64,000 bases of DNA from an uncultured Opitutia bacterium (GTDB lineage Bacteria > Verrucomicrobiota > Verrucomicrobiia > Opitutales > Opitutaceae), in the NCBI GenBank assembly GCA_903859715.1, contig CAIONS010000056.1:248001-312000 (forward strand). The letters run 5' to 3'. Below the pieces are notes generated by a model that was given only the letters and a program-made list of their open reading frames with translations, did no database searches and had not been told where the DNA came from. Below are positions 9,122-17,155 of this stretch, piece after piece (position 1 is the first letter of the stretch; each line of letters starts with the position of its first letter). The translations under genes were made by a program, and so were the position numbers.

Positions 9122-10105
9122 TCAGGGGCGTGGGATGGGTGGACGGGAGGAAAGAGAGGTGCCGCCCGGGTCGTCGATGCCGAAGACTTCCTTGATGTAG
9201 ACGCCGAGCTTTTCGTTGGTCGGGCCGTAGCGGTCGCTGTAAAGGTACATCTCCAGGTCGGTCAGCATCTCGAAGGCCGACTGGTAGCGCTGTTCGCGGT
9301 CGCGCGTGAGCGCCTTCTGGATGATGGTCTCGAGCTTGGGATCGATGTCCTCGCGCAGCGTGGCGAACCGCGGGATGGGCATCATGAGGATGTTGCGGCG
9401 CGACTGGGCTCGGTCGATGGCCCGGAAGAGATTCTTCCCGAGCAGCAGCTCGGTCAGGACAATGCCCAGGGGAAAGAGGTCGGCACGGGCGTCGGTGACC
9501 GCGTAGTTGGCCTGTTCGGGCGAGAGGTACTCATCCTTGCCGGCGATGACCTTGCCTTCCTCGTTGTACATGAGGTCGAGGGCCTTCGCGATGCCGAAGT
9601 CCGTGAGCTTCACGTCGCCCTCGAAGGCGAGGAGCACGTTCTTCGGGCCGATGTCTCGGTGGACGATGTTGAGGTGCCGGCCCTCGCGGTCGCACTTCTG
9701 GTGGGCGTAGGCGAGGCCGCGGGCGATGCGGGAGATGATGAAGGCGGCGAGATCCAGCGGGATCGGGCGGCGCAGGGAGCGGTGCTTGTCGATGAAGACC
9801 TCGAGGTTCACCCCGCGCACGAACTCCATGACCATGAAGTACTGCCCGCCGATCTGGCCGAGGTGGTAGGTCTGGACGATGTTGGTATGGATGAGGTCGG
9901 CCACGAGCCGCGCCTCGCCGATGAAATTCTTCTGAAACTCCTCGATCGCGGAAAATTCCTCGCGGATGAGCTTTACGGCGACGACCTTCTTGAAATTGCC
10001 GGCCCCGAGCTGGACCGCCTCATACACGACGCCCATGCCGCCCTCCGCGAGCTTGCGGATCATCTCGTAATGAATCTCGTTGAAAACGTGTTTGATAGAC
10101 GCCAC
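9122..10105 (-). CDS. serine/threonine protein kinase, cytoplasmic
   Basis: A Hanks-type kinase of 327 residues, with almost the whole chain taken up by the catalytic domain and no membrane segment or sensor domain. The glycine loop ([12 protein letters not shown], 19-30), Lys45, Glu64, HRD at 149-151, Asn156 and DFG at 169-171 are all present. The catalytic loop reads HRDIGPKN, so the usual Lys two after Asp is Gly. The segment before APE/SPE reads [10 protein letters not shown] rather than GTxxYMSPEQ. The start is a GTG at 10105. Its place directly upstream of rpoN suggests, as inference only, a role in the sigma-54 regulon. Substrates are unknown. Confidence 0.88.
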   Translation of the reverse strand: MASIKHVFNEIHYEMIRKLAEGGMGVVYEAVQLGAGNFKKVVAVKLIREEFSAIEEFQKNFIGEARLVADLIHTNIVQTYHLGQIGGQYFMVMEFVRGVNLEVFIDKHRSLRRPIPLDLAAFIISRIARGLAYAHQKCDREGRHLNIVHRDIGPKNVLLAFEGDVKLTDFGIAKALDLMYNEEGKVIAGKDEYLSPEQANYAVTDARADLFPLGIVLTELLLGKNLFRAIDRAQSRRNILMMPIPRFATLREDIDPKLETIIQKALTRDREQRYQSAFEMLTDLEMYLYSDRYGPTNEKLGVYIKEVFGIDDPGGTSLSSRPPIPRP

Positions 10106-10151
10106 GAACCGGGAGGAAAGGGGGCGCCGATGCGACTGGCAAGTGTTCAGT

Positions 10152-10172
10152 CAGATTTCGGCGCGAAATCTG
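10152..10172. promoter_or_regulatory. perfect palindrome in the kinase/IscA divergent region
   Basis: CAGATTTCG and CGAAATCTG flank a 3-base centre, giving a 9-bp perfect dyad. It lies 46 bp before the kinase start and just upstream of the predicted -35 of the IscA-type gene. It is a candidate operator; the regulator is unknown, and a short hairpin is the alternative. Confidence 0.45.
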
Positions 10173-10184
10173 CTGTCCGGGAGT

Positions 10185-10212
10185 TTGACAGCCCGTGCGG
10201 CCAACTTACGTT
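10185..10212 (+). promoter_or_regulatory. candidate sigma-70 promoter of the IscA-type gene
   Basis: TTGACA (10185-10190), a 16-bp spacer and TACGTT (10207-10212). The -35 is perfect and the -10 is weak. The expected start point falls at about the gene's ATG (10219), so the mRNA may have no leader, which fits the lack of a ribosome-binding site. Confidence 0.4.
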
Positions 10213-10218
10213 GCGCGC

Positions 10219-10536
10219 ATGATCACCCTCACTTCGCGCGCGGCGACCCGAGTGCGCACCATGCAGGCCGAGCTGACCGCTCCGACCAAGCGCCTGCGGG
10301 TCTTTGTCGAGACAGGCGGCTGCTCGGGGTTTCAATATGGCATGTCGTTTGACGAGCGAAAAGAGGGCGATGCCGAACTGGAGAGCGAGGGCGTGAGTTT
10401 CTTCGTCGATCCGTCGAGTCTCGCTTATCTCAGCGGCTCGAACATCGATTTTGACGACGGCCTGCACGGCAAGGGGTTCGAGATCAAAAATCCGAACGCC
10501 CAGAGCACGTGCGGCTGCGGCAAGTCGTTTAACTGA
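10219..10536 (+). CDS. iron-sulfur cluster assembly protein, HesB/IscA/ErpA family
   Basis: A 105-residue A-type Fe-S carrier that hands clusters to apoproteins. The three conserved cysteines are present: Cys35 in ETGGCSGFQYG and Cys98/Cys100 in the C-terminal STCGCGKSF. The start MITLTSRAA at 10219 matches the family; the in-frame extension to 10195 does not. No isc or suf genes lie nearby, so an ErpA-like stand-alone role is the best guess. It is divergent from the kinase-rpoN unit. Confidence 0.92.
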   Translation: MITLTSRAATRVRTMQAELTAPTKRLRVFVETGGCSGFQYGMSFDERKEGDAELESEGVSFFVDPSSLAYLSGSNIDFDDGLHGKGFEIKNPNAQSTCGCGKSFN

Positions 10537-10559
10537 GCGGGCAGATCGCGGCGGTTGAA

Positions 10560-10621
10560 GTAGGGCAGGTCTTTGACCTGCCCTTTGGAAGTTCCGAAGG
10601 CGGGTCACAGACCCGCCCTAC
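10560..10621. repeat. 62-bp GTAGGGC/GCCCTAC-bounded palindromic element
   Basis: The element is bounded by GTAGGGC and GCCCTAC and holds two hairpins in a row: 10563-10583 (arms GGGCAGGTC and GACCTGCCC) and 10599-10617 (arms GGCGGGTC and GACCCGCC). It lies between the convergent IscA-type gene and ubiE. It has the same length and layout as the element at 14157-14218. Confidence 0.85.
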
Positions 10622-10648
10622 CACGCCGGAAAACCGCCAGACCAACGC

Positions 10649-11350
10649 CTACCGCACGGCCTCGTGGAGGGCGACGGTCCCAAAGGTCAGGCCGGTGGCG
10701 CTCACATGGGAAAATCCCGCGGCGCTGATTTCCCCGGCTAGCGCGGCGCGATCCGGAAATTGCTCGATGGTCTCGTTGAGGTAAACATACGCGGCGTAAT
10801 CCCCGGTGACGGCACCCGCAATGCGCGGTAGGATTTTTCGCAGGTAGAAAAAATACAGCGGCCGCACCCAGGCCTGCGGCTGGGAGAATTCCAGGACAAA
10901 CATCCGTCCGCCAGGCCGCAGGATGCGGCGCATCTCGGTGAGCGAGCGATGGCGGTCGGCCATGTTGCGCAGGCCAAAGGAAATCGTCACGGCGTCGAAA
11001 CTCGCATCGGCCAGCGGCAGGGCGAGACCATCGCCTTGGCGGAAAGTGAGGCTGGCCTGTCGGTCTATCGGGAGGGCGGCTTTCTTGAGGTTGGCCTGGT
11101 CGAGCATTGGCTGGCAGAAATCCATGCCGAGGATGGTGGTTCCAGCTGGCAGACCACGGCTTAAGGTGAAGGCGACATCGCCACTGCCGGTCGCGAGATC
11201 CAGCACATCATGCGGCGAATTCCGCCGTACCGCCTTCAGCAATCGCCGCCGCCACCAGATATCCAACCCTCCGCTGAGCAAGTGATTGGCCAGATCGTAG
11301 CGGTTCGCGATACGGGCGAACATGGAGTTAACGGCAACAGGATCGGGCAT
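10649..11350 (-). CDS. ubiE: menaquinone/ubiquinone C-methyltransferase
   Basis: SAM-dependent methyltransferase of the UbiE/MenG/COQ5 family. It methylates the ring of demethylmenaquinone (and the ubiquinone precursor in organisms that make it). The 233-residue protein starts MPDPVAVNSMFARIANRYDLAN at 11350, the family-typical N-terminus; a longer frame to 11404 is not needed. SAM motif I is LDLATGSGDVA, followed by the signatures FGLRNM and RILRPGG. Since Verrucomicrobiota usually make menaquinone, the MenG role is more likely, but that is inference. It is divergent from the HU gene, 119 bp away. Confidence 0.92.
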   Translation of the reverse strand: MPDPVAVNSMFARIANRYDLANHLLSGGLDIWWRRRLLKAVRRNSPHDVLDLATGSGDVAFTLSRGLPAGTTILGMDFCQPMLDQANLKKAALPIDRQASLTFRQGDGLALPLADASFDAVTISFGLRNMADRHRSLTEMRRILRPGGRMFVLEFSQPQAWVRPLYFFYLRKILPRIAGAVTGDYAAYVYLNETIEQFPDRAALAGEISAAGFSHVSATGLTFGTVALHEAVR

Positions 11351-11395
11351 GGAAAGCGGCGTTTGGCGGCTGGTTAATAAACCACGCCATAATAG

Positions 11396-11423
11396 TTGAC
11401 GCAATTCAACATCTGGGAATACT
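11396..11423 (+). promoter_or_regulatory. candidate sigma-70 promoter of the HU/IHF gene
   Basis: TTGACG at 11396-11401, a 16-bp spacer and AATACT at 11418-11423, about 47 bp before the gene's ATG in an AT-rich stretch that stands out from the GC-rich surroundings. Confidence 0.45.
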
Positions 11424-11469
11424 TTAGACCTGTCTGGAAGAGGCTTTTAAGAAACAAAGGGAAAATCTC

Positions 11470-11790
11470 ATGTCCACTAATCTCACCAAACGAGAGATCG
11501 TCCTGGAAATCTACAAAAAGACCAGTTTCCCCCAGAAACAGGTCGTAGAGACGGTCCAACTCACGCTCGACATCATTCAAAAGGCACTGGCTGACGGCCG
11601 CAACGTGGAGTTGCGCAACTTCGGCGTGCTCGAGGTTCAGGTGCGCAAGGCGCGCATTGGCCGCAACCCGAACAAGCCCGAGGCGGAGGTCGTCATTCCG
11701 CAGCGTGCCGTCGTCAAGTTCAAGTCCGGCAAGATTCTCAAGCAGCAGCTCAAGAAGCTGGATCTGGCCAAGTTGCAGTCGGGCCTCTGA
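11470..11790 (+). CDS. HU/IHF-family DNA-binding protein
   Basis: A nucleoid-associated protein of 106 residues that bends DNA as a dimer. The chain shows the HU/IHF fold: helical N-terminus (LTKREIVLEIYKKT), FGVLEVQVRKARIGRNP leading into the DNA-binding arm with the NPNKP tip, then VKFKSGKILK. A C-terminal tail of about 12 residues (QLKKLDLAKLQSGL) extends beyond the minimal fold. AAGGGA lies about 8 bases before the ATG. It is monocistronic, with a promoter candidate upstream and a clear terminator downstream. Whether it acts as HU or as an IHF subunit cannot be decided. Confidence 0.93.
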   Translation: MSTNLTKREIVLEIYKKTSFPQKQVVETVQLTLDIIQKALADGRNVELRNFGVLEVQVRKARIGRNPNKPEAEVVIPQRAVVKFKSGKILKQQLKKLDLAKLQSGL

Positions 11791-11818
11791 GCGGGTTTCC
11801 ACCGCGTTGGTTTTGCAG

Positions 11819-11843
11819 GCCGGGCCCGGTGCCCGGCTTTTTT
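11819..11843 (+). terminator. Rho-independent terminator of the HU/IHF gene
   Basis: Stem GCCGGGC/GCCCGGC with a 5-base loop followed by TTTTTT, 29 bases after the HU-family stop. Confidence 0.9.
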
Positions 11844-11899
11844 ATTTGGGCGAAAAATAGCATCGCGCTGCCTCCCGGCGTTTCGCCATTTTCGGACGA

Positions 11900-13213
11900 A
11901 TGGCGACGTTTCAGTCACTCCCCGGCTTTCGTGAATTTTATCCCGACGATCTGTCCCGTCGGAAGCATATCTTCGATCTCTGGCGGCGCACGGCGCACAC
12001 GTTCGGCTTTGCGGAATACGACGCGCCGGTGCTGGAGCCGCTCGAGCTCTACAAGGCCAAGTCGGGCGACGAAATCGAGGCGCAGCTCTTCAGCTTCACC
12101 GACAAGGGCGGGCGCGAGGTGGCGTTGCGTCCGGAGATGACCCCGACCGTGTGCCGGCTGGTCGGTGCCAAGGCGAGTGCGCTCAAGCGCCCGATCAAGT
12201 GGTTCAGCATCGCTGAATTCTACCGGTACGAGCGGATGCAGAAAGGGCGCGGCCGTTGTTTCTTCCAGTTCAACGCCGACATCTTTGGCGAACCCGGCCC
12301 CGAAGCGGAGATCGAGCTGATCGCCCTGCTGATCCAATGTCTGGCTGCGTTCGGGCTCATGGAGGACGATTTCTACGTGCGACTCAGCGATCGCAACCTG
12401 TGGTTCTATTACCTTGAGGCGCTCGGGCTCGACGAGCCACGCATTCGCGGCGTGCTGGGCGCGGTCGACAAGTACGAAAAGTACGGGGACGACGCCTTCA
12501 AGGGCTACACGGAGCAATTCGGCGAGTTGGAGGCCGGGGTGAAGGCGAAGGTGCTGGCCTTCCTGCAGATCAAGACGCTCGCGGCGCTGGAGCAGACGCT
12601 CGCCTCGCTGGGCAGCGACAAGCTCGTGGCCCGGCTGGCCGACTGGAAGAAGCTCCTGGGCGGACTCGAGGCGATGGGGCTCGGGCGCTTCATCGCCGTC
12701 GACTTGGGCGTAGTGCGCGGGCTGGCCTACTATACGGGCTTTGTGTTCGAGGCGTTCGACCGGAAGGGCGAATTGCGCGCGCTGGCGGGTGGCGGACGCT
12801 ATGACGACCTCGTCGAAAAACTGGGCGGCCCGGCGCTGCCGGCGGTGGGATTTGCGATCGGCGACATGACGTTTGCGCTGTTGCTCGAGCAGCGCGGATT
12901 GATGCCCGCTTTTGTGCAGGCGCCGGATGTTTACTGCGTGATCGGCGGCGAGGCGGGCCGGCGGGCGGCGTTTGCCGATATTCATGCGCTGCGTGCGGCG
13001 GGCCGCCGCGTGGATTATCCGATGAAGGAAGTCGCGTTCGGCAAGCAGTTCAAGGCGGCGGCCGATTCCGGGGCGAAGCTCGCCCTGATCTATGGCGATG
13101 ACGAGGTGGCGAAGGGCGTTGTGAAGATCCGTGATCTGACCGACCGCACGGAGCATGAGGTGCCGCGCGATCAAGCCGTGGCCGCAGTCCGGGATTTCTT
13201 CAGCGCGGAATAA
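11900..13213 (+). CDS. hisS: histidyl-tRNA synthetase
   Basis: Class II aminoacyl-tRNA synthetase that charges tRNA-His, 437 residues (E. coli 424). It has the N-terminal LPGFREFYP segment, motif 2 (EFYRYERMQKGRGRCFFQFN), the histidine-specific loop RGLAYYTGFVFEAFD and motif 3 (GGGRYDDL ... VGFAIG). The histidine loop usually reads RGLDYYTG; here Ala replaces Asp. A C-terminal anticodon-binding domain (about 340-437) is present, which separates it from the HisZ paralogue. It is followed by a YciI-like gene and stands apart from any his operon. Confidence 0.94.
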   Translation: MATFQSLPGFREFYPDDLSRRKHIFDLWRRTAHTFGFAEYDAPVLEPLELYKAKSGDEIEAQLFSFTDKGGREVALRPEMTPTVCRLVGAKASALKRPIKWFSIAEFYRYERMQKGRGRCFFQFNADIFGEPGPEAEIELIALLIQCLAAFGLMEDDFYVRLSDRNLWFYYLEALGLDEPRIRGVLGAVDKYEKYGDDAFKGYTEQFGELEAGVKAKVLAFLQIKTLAALEQTLASLGSDKLVARLADWKKLLGGLEAMGLGRFIAVDLGVVRGLAYYTGFVFEAFDRKGELRALAGGGRYDDLVEKLGGPALPAVGFAIGDMTFALLLEQRGLMPAFVQAPDVYCVIGGEAGRRAAFADIHALRAAGRRVDYPMKEVAFGKQFKAAADSGAKLALIYGDDEVAKGVVKIRDLTDRTEHEVPRDQAVAAVRDFFSAE

Positions 13214-13264
13214 GTCTCATATCATATCCAGACCGGCTCCTAAACCCCGCGACGCTGCCCGAAA

Positions 13265-13567
13265 ATGAAACACTTCTTTTCCAAACTGCTCCCGCCGCGG
13301 TCCACCTTTCCGGCCGACATGACGCCGGTGGAGGCGAAGTTCATGAAAGAGCATGCCGACTACTGGCGCGCACTCGTGGCCAAGGATAGGGCCATCGTCC
13401 TGGGTCCCGTCATGGATCCGGCCGGCGCCTATGGCATCGGAGTCATCCGGGCCGAGGATGAAGCCCAGGCCCGGGCGATGGTTGACGATGATCCGGTGAT
13501 CAAGGCCCAGCTTGGCTTCCGGGTTGACCTCTACCCGATGGGCGGAGCGATCTATCGGACGAAGTGA
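13265..13567 (+). CDS. YciI-like domain protein
   Basis: A small cytoplasmic protein of 100 residues with the ferredoxin-like YCII fold. It carries HADYWRALVAKDRAIVLGPV near the middle, with a conserved His and a GPVMDP segment carrying the Asp often proposed as the active site, then a GIGVIRAEDEAQARAMVDDDP strand-helix unit. The family is linked to dehydrochlorinase-like or oxygenase-like chemistry in a few cases, but most members have no known function. It lies 51 bp after hisS on the same strand. Function is not assigned. Confidence 0.75.
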   Translation: MKHFFSKLLPPRSTFPADMTPVEAKFMKEHADYWRALVAKDRAIVLGPVMDPAGAYGIGVIRAEDEAQARAMVDDDPVIKAQLGFRVDLYPMGGAIYRTK

Positions 13568-13590
13568 GTGTCGAGTCGGGTTGGACGCGC

Positions 13591-13656
13591 CGAGGGCGGC
13601 GCGTCTCCAGTGGGATCACTTACTGCTGCAGCAGCGATGGAGCCGCGGCGCCCTCG
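13591..13656. repeat. inverted repeat, GGAGCCGCGGCGCCCTCG family
   Basis: Arms at 13591-13609 and 13638-13656, imperfect (three or four mismatches), between the convergent YciI gene and cdd. The right arm TGGAGCCGCGGCGCCCTCG recurs at 42554-42617. Confidence 0.7.
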
Positions 13657-13674
13657 CCGCGGTGTCTGGTTCGA

Positions 13675-14097
13675 TCAGGCTTTCCGGCGGTGCAGCAGGT
13701 TCTGAGGACCAAAAGCGGCCGGGAGGAGGCACTCGAGCGTGGTCTCGATGCGGTCCGGCTGGTCGCACACGCTGATGACGAGGGCGGCGGGGCCGAATTC
13801 ATTGATGACCTGGCGGCAGGCACCGCATGGCAACGTAGCGGTCCGCGTGGGCGTGTAGACGGCGACCGCCTTCACGGTGTCCTCGCCGGCGGCGACGGCG
13901 GTGAAGATGGCGGTTCGCTCGGCGCAATTGCAGAGACCATAGGAGGCATTCTCGACGTTGGTACCGATGTAGATTTTGCCCGAGCCGGCGAGAATCGCCG
14001 CGCCCACACGGAACTTTGAGTAGGGCGAGTAGGAGGCCTTCGCAGCCGTGCGGGCGGCGCGCTCGAGTTTCCGGCAGAGTGGGGCAGGGAGTTTCAT
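13675..14097 (-). CDS. cdd: cytidine deaminase
   Basis: Hydrolytic deaminase of cytidine and deoxycytidine in pyrimidine salvage. It is 140 residues long, the short homotetrameric type as in Bacillus (136). The zinc ligands are all Cys: Cys58 in NCAERTA, and Cys91 and Cys94 in PCGACRQV, with the catalytic Glu60. The start at 14097 (MKLPAPLCRKLERAA) fits the family; an upstream in-frame extension to 14136 does not. It lies downstream of tdh-kbl on the same strand, separated by a 62-bp palindromic element. Confidence 0.95.
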   Translation of the reverse strand: MKLPAPLCRKLERAARTAAKASYSPYSKFRVGAAILAGSGKIYIGTNVENASYGLCNCAERTAIFTAVAAGEDTVKAVAVYTPTRTATLPCGACRQVINEFGPAALVISVCDQPDRIETTLECLLPAAFGPQNLLHRRKA

Positions 14098-14156
14098 GAG
14101 GTTACTCTTGGTGGATTGCTCGTTTGAGCGAAGCAAAGAATGGAAGGTTATCGGGA

Positions 14157-14218
14157 GTAGGGCGGGTCTCCGACCCGCCTTGAGAGCCCCCCGAGAGCGG
14201 GTCGGAGACCCGCCCTAC
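14157..14218. repeat. 62-bp GTAGGGC/GCCCTAC-bounded palindromic element
   Basis: Bounded by GTAGGGC (14157) and GCCCTAC (14218). It contains the hairpins GGCGGGTC/GACCCGCC (14161-14179) and GCGGGTC/GACCCGC (about 14198-14214). Length and layout equal those of the element at 10560-10621. It sits between the kbl stop and the cdd start, on the transcribed side of both. Confidence 0.85.
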
Positions 14219-14224
14219 TCAGGG

Positions 14225-15415
14225 TCAAAGCCCGAGTTCTGCTTTCACCTCAGCGAAGGCGTTGATGGCGAAGTCGAGATCCTCGCGGCTGTGGGCTGCG
14301 CTGACCTGGGTGCGGATGCGCGCGGCACCCTGCGGTACCACAGGATAGAAAAAGCCGATGACGTAGACGCCTTTTTCCAGCATCCGGGCGGCGAATTTCT
14401 GGGAGAGCGCGGCATCGCCGAGCATCACGGGCACGATGGGATGGGTGCCGGGCTTGAGCGTGAGCCCGGCTTTGGTCAGGCCTTCGCGAAAATACTTCGT
14501 GCTCGCCTCCAGCTTGTCGCGGAGCGCGGTCGAGCGGGTGATCAGGTCGAGGGTCGTGATCGACGCAGCGGCGATGACCGGCGCGAGGGTGTTGGAAAAG
14601 AGATACGGCCGCGAACGTTGCCGGAGCAGGTCGATGACTTCCTTCTTGCCGCTGATGTAGCCGCCGCTGGCCCCGCCGAGGGCCTTGCCGAGGGTGCCGG
14701 TAATGACATCGACGCGGCCCATCACGCCGCAGTACTCGTGCGTGCCGCGGCCGGTCTTGCCCATGAAACCGACGGCGTGGCTGTCATCCATCATCACGAG
14801 CGCACCATACTTATCGGCGAGATCGCAGATGGCCTTCATGTTCGCGATGAAGCCATCCATCGAAAACACGCCGTCGGTCGCGATCAGCTTGAAGCGCGCC
14901 TTCGCGGCATCGGCCTCCTTCAGCTTGGCCTCGAGGTCGGCCATGTCGTTGTTCTTGTATCGATAGCGCTGGGCCTTGCAGAGGCGGATGCCGTCGATGA
15001 TCGACGCGTGGTTCAGTTCGTCGCTGATCACGGCGTCCTCGGCGGCGAGCAAGGTTTCGAAGACGCCGCCGTTGGCGTCGAAGCAGGAGCCGTAGAGAAT
15101 CGTGTCGTCGGTGCCGAGAAATGCGCTGAGCCGAGCCTCGAGGTCCTTGTGGATCTGCTGCGTGCCGCAGATGAAGCGCACGGAGGCGAGGCCGTAGCCC
15201 CAGCGGTCGAGCGTCGCGCGGGCAGACTGGATGATCTCGGGGTTGTCGGCGAGCCCGAGGTAGTTGTTGGCGCAAAAGTTGAGCACCTGCCTGCCGCCCG
15301 TCACCGTGATGTGCGAGTTCTGCGGCGTGGTGATCACGCGCTCGCGCTTGAAGAGGCCGGCCGCCTCGATGTCCGCGAGAGTTTTTTGCAGGTGGGCGAG
15401 ATAGGCGGGAGTCAT
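14225..15415 (-). CDS. kbl: glycine C-acetyltransferase (2-amino-3-ketobutyrate CoA ligase)
   Basis: PLP enzyme that splits 2-amino-3-ketobutyrate with CoA into glycine and acetyl-CoA, the second step of threonine breakdown. The 396-residue chain is of the alpha-oxoamine synthase family. The PLP Lys244 lies in [15 protein letters not shown], at the same number as in E. coli Kbl. The DDSHAVGF motif (Asp binding the pyridine nitrogen) and [10 protein letters not shown] are also present. It starts 3 bases after the tdh stop, so the two form an operon and probably channel the unstable intermediate. Confidence 0.97.
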   Translation of the reverse strand: MTPAYLAHLQKTLADIEAAGLFKRERVITTPQNSHITVTGGRQVLNFCANNYLGLADNPEIIQSARATLDRWGYGLASVRFICGTQQIHKDLEARLSAFLGTDDTILYGSCFDANGGVFETLLAAEDAVISDELNHASIIDGIRLCKAQRYRYKNNDMADLEAKLKEADAAKARFKLIATDGVFSMDGFIANMKAICDLADKYGALVMMDDSHAVGFMGKTGRGTHEYCGVMGRVDVITGTLGKALGGASGGYISGKKEVIDLLRQRSRPYLFSNTLAPVIAAASITTLDLITRSTALRDKLEASTKYFREGLTKAGLTLKPGTHPIVPVMLGDAALSQKFAARMLEKGVYVIGFFYPVVPQGAARIRTQVSAAHSREDLDFAINAFAEVKAELGL

Positions 15416-15418
15416 GGG

Positions 15419-16444
15419 TCAGCTCCAGGTCAGCACGATCTTGCCGCTCTTGCCGGAGCGCATCAGGTCGAAGCCCTGCTGGAATTCGGTGTAGGGAAAG
15501 CGGTGCGTGATGACCGGCGAGATATCGAGGCCACTCTGGATCATCGCGGTCATCTTGTACCAGGTCTCGTACATTTCCCGGCCGTAGATGCCACGGATCG
15601 TGAGCATGTTGAACACGACCTTGTTCCAGTCGACCGCGGCGGCGCCGGGCATGATGCCGAGCAGTGCGATGCGGCCGCCGTGCGCCATGTTGTCGATCAT
15701 GTCATTCAGCGCGCGGGGATTGCCGGACATCTCGAGGCCGACATCGAAGCCCTCCTTCATGCCGATGTTGCGCTGGACGTCGGGCAGTTTTTCCGTGGAA
15801 ACATCCACCGTGCGCGTGGCGCCCATCTTGGTGGCGAGGGCGAGGCGGTCGGGATTTACGTCGGTGACGACGATCTTGCGCGCCCCGGCGTGCTTCGCGA
15901 TGGCGACAGCCATGCAGCCGATGGGGCCGGCGCCGGTGATGAGGACATCCTCGCCGACGAGGTCATACTGGAGCGCAGTGTGGGTGGCGTTGCCCAACGG
16001 ATCGAAGCAGGAGAGCACGTCGAGGGGGATCGCGGGATCGACATGGACGGCGTTGCTGGCGGGAATGCAGAGATATTCGGCGAACGCGCCCTGGCGGTTC
16101 ACGCCGACGCCCTTGGTGTCCTTGCAGAGGTGGCGGCGGCCGGCGAGGCAGTTGCGGCACACGCCGCAGACGATGTGGCCTTCGCCATCGACGAGGTCGC
16201 CGGGCTTGAAGCCGATCACGTTACTGCCGACCTCCTCGATCACGCCCACGAACTCATGCCCGACGACCATCGGCACCGGGATGGTTTTTTCGGCCCAGGC
16301 ATCCCAGTTGTAGATATGGATGTCCGTGCCGCAGATCGACGTCTTCTTGATTTTGATCAGGACATCGTTGATCCCGGGCTTGGGCACCGGGACATCGGTC
16401 AGCTGGAGCCCGGGGCCGGGTGTTAACTTGGCAATGGCGCGCAT
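15419..16444 (-). CDS. tdh: L-threonine 3-dehydrogenase
   Basis: Zinc- and NAD-dependent medium-chain dehydrogenase that oxidises L-threonine to 2-amino-3-ketobutyrate. I chose the ATG at 16444 because the protein is then 341 residues, the same as E. coli Tdh, and Cys38, His63 and Glu64 fall at the E. coli numbers. An ATG at 16459 would add five residues. The catalytic zinc motifs are [10 protein letters not shown] and GHEFVG. The structural zinc site is [20 protein letters not shown], with four Cys. The NAD fold has GAGPIGCMA. kbl follows after 3 bases; ogt lies upstream on the same strand. Confidence 0.97.
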   Translation of the reverse strand: MRAIAKLTPGPGLQLTDVPVPKPGINDVLIKIKKTSICGTDIHIYNWDAWAEKTIPVPMVVGHEFVGVIEEVGSNVIGFKPGDLVDGEGHIVCGVCRNCLAGRRHLCKDTKGVGVNRQGAFAEYLCIPASNAVHVDPAIPLDVLSCFDPLGNATHTALQYDLVGEDVLITGAGPIGCMAVAIAKHAGARKIVVTDVNPDRLALATKMGATRTVDVSTEKLPDVQRNIGMKEGFDVGLEMSGNPRALNDMIDNMAHGGRIALLGIMPGAAAVDWNKVVFNMLTIRGIYGREMYETWYKMTAMIQSGLDISPVITHRFPYTEFQQGFDLMRSGKSGKIVLTWS

Positions 16445-16493
16445 GGTGGGAGCAGGCATGTCAGAATGATTGAAACACTGTGAGCACCCCCGG

Positions 16494-16982
16494 TCACTCC
16501 GCAAACAGTTCCGCGCCTTCCAGCGCCAGCAGCCGCAGCTTCGTCTTGATTCCGCCGGGGCCGGAAAAGCCGGTCATCTTGCCGTCTGCCGCGACGATGC
16601 GGTGACACGGGATGAGCAGCGGCCAGGGATTGGCCCCGAGAGCGGAGCCGACGGCCCGGCTTACAGCCGGAGTCTGGCCGAGCACGGAGGCGAGGGTGCC
16701 GTAACTCGTCGTGTGTCCGGCTTTGACGGCGAGCGTGGCGCGGTAAACCTCCCGCGGAAAATCGGCCACGCGGCTGAAGTCATAGCGGGCATCGGAGAAA
16801 TCCTGCAGCGTCCCGGTGAGGTGCTGCTGCACGCGATAGATCAACGCGGCGATTTCCCCGGGCGGCTGGGCCTGGTCATCCGCGCGAACGGGCGCGTCGG
16901 GCAGTTCAAACCCGGACAACCCCGCGTCGCCCCAGGACAGGGCGCAGACACCCAGCGCGGTGGGGAAGGTGATGCGAGGCAT
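16494..16982 (-). CDS. ogt: methylated-DNA--protein-cysteine methyltransferase
   Basis: Suicide DNA-repair protein that takes the methyl group from O6-methylguanine onto its own cysteine. It is 162 residues, with the acceptor Cys126 in LIPCHRIVA and the helix-turn-helix segment [21 protein letters not shown]. The end [19 protein letters not shown] is typical. There is no N-terminal Ada or AraC domain, so it is an Ogt/AGT-type enzyme without the regulatory half. It lies 49 bases upstream of tdh and may be co-transcribed with tdh-kbl, although the functions are unrelated. Confidence 0.94.
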   Translation of the reverse strand: MPRITFPTALGVCALSWGDAGLSGFELPDAPVRADDQAQPPGEIAALIYRVQQHLTGTLQDFSDARYDFSRVADFPREVYRATLAVKAGHTTSYGTLASVLGQTPAVSRAVGSALGANPWPLLIPCHRIVAADGKMTGFSGPGGIKTKLRLLALEGAELFAE

Positions 16983-17057
16983 GGGGAGGGACGGGAAAGT
17001 TAAAAGGTGAAGGGTGAGAGTTGAAAGCTGGCTCAGATCAGGGTGATCGGTCCGCGT

Positions 17058-17149
17058 TTGTCATTCTGAGCGTAGCGAAGAATCCAGTTGGATGAAATCG
17101 AAGCTCCGGGCGTACTCCCACTGGATTTTTGCTACGCTCAGAATGACAA
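17058..17149. repeat. inverted repeat, TCATTCTGAGCG family
   Basis: Arms at 17058-17087 and 17121-17149 (starting TTGTCATTCTGAGCGTAGC) are reverse complements apart from one gap and a mismatch. They lie just downstream of the S9 peptidase stop. The same arm family makes a perfect 32-bp repeat at 23042-23138. Confidence 0.9.
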
Positions 17150-17155
17150 TCGGCC

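Noticed and set aside
10105-10105. Dead kinase because the catalytic-loop Lys is Gly
   Set aside because: The ATP-binding Lys45, Glu64, HRD Asp, Asn156 and DFG are intact, and loop variants of this kind occur in active bacterial kinases.
16445-16504. Longer start for tdh
   Set aside because: The ATG at 16444 reproduces the E. coli length and the numbering of Cys38, His63 and Glu64.
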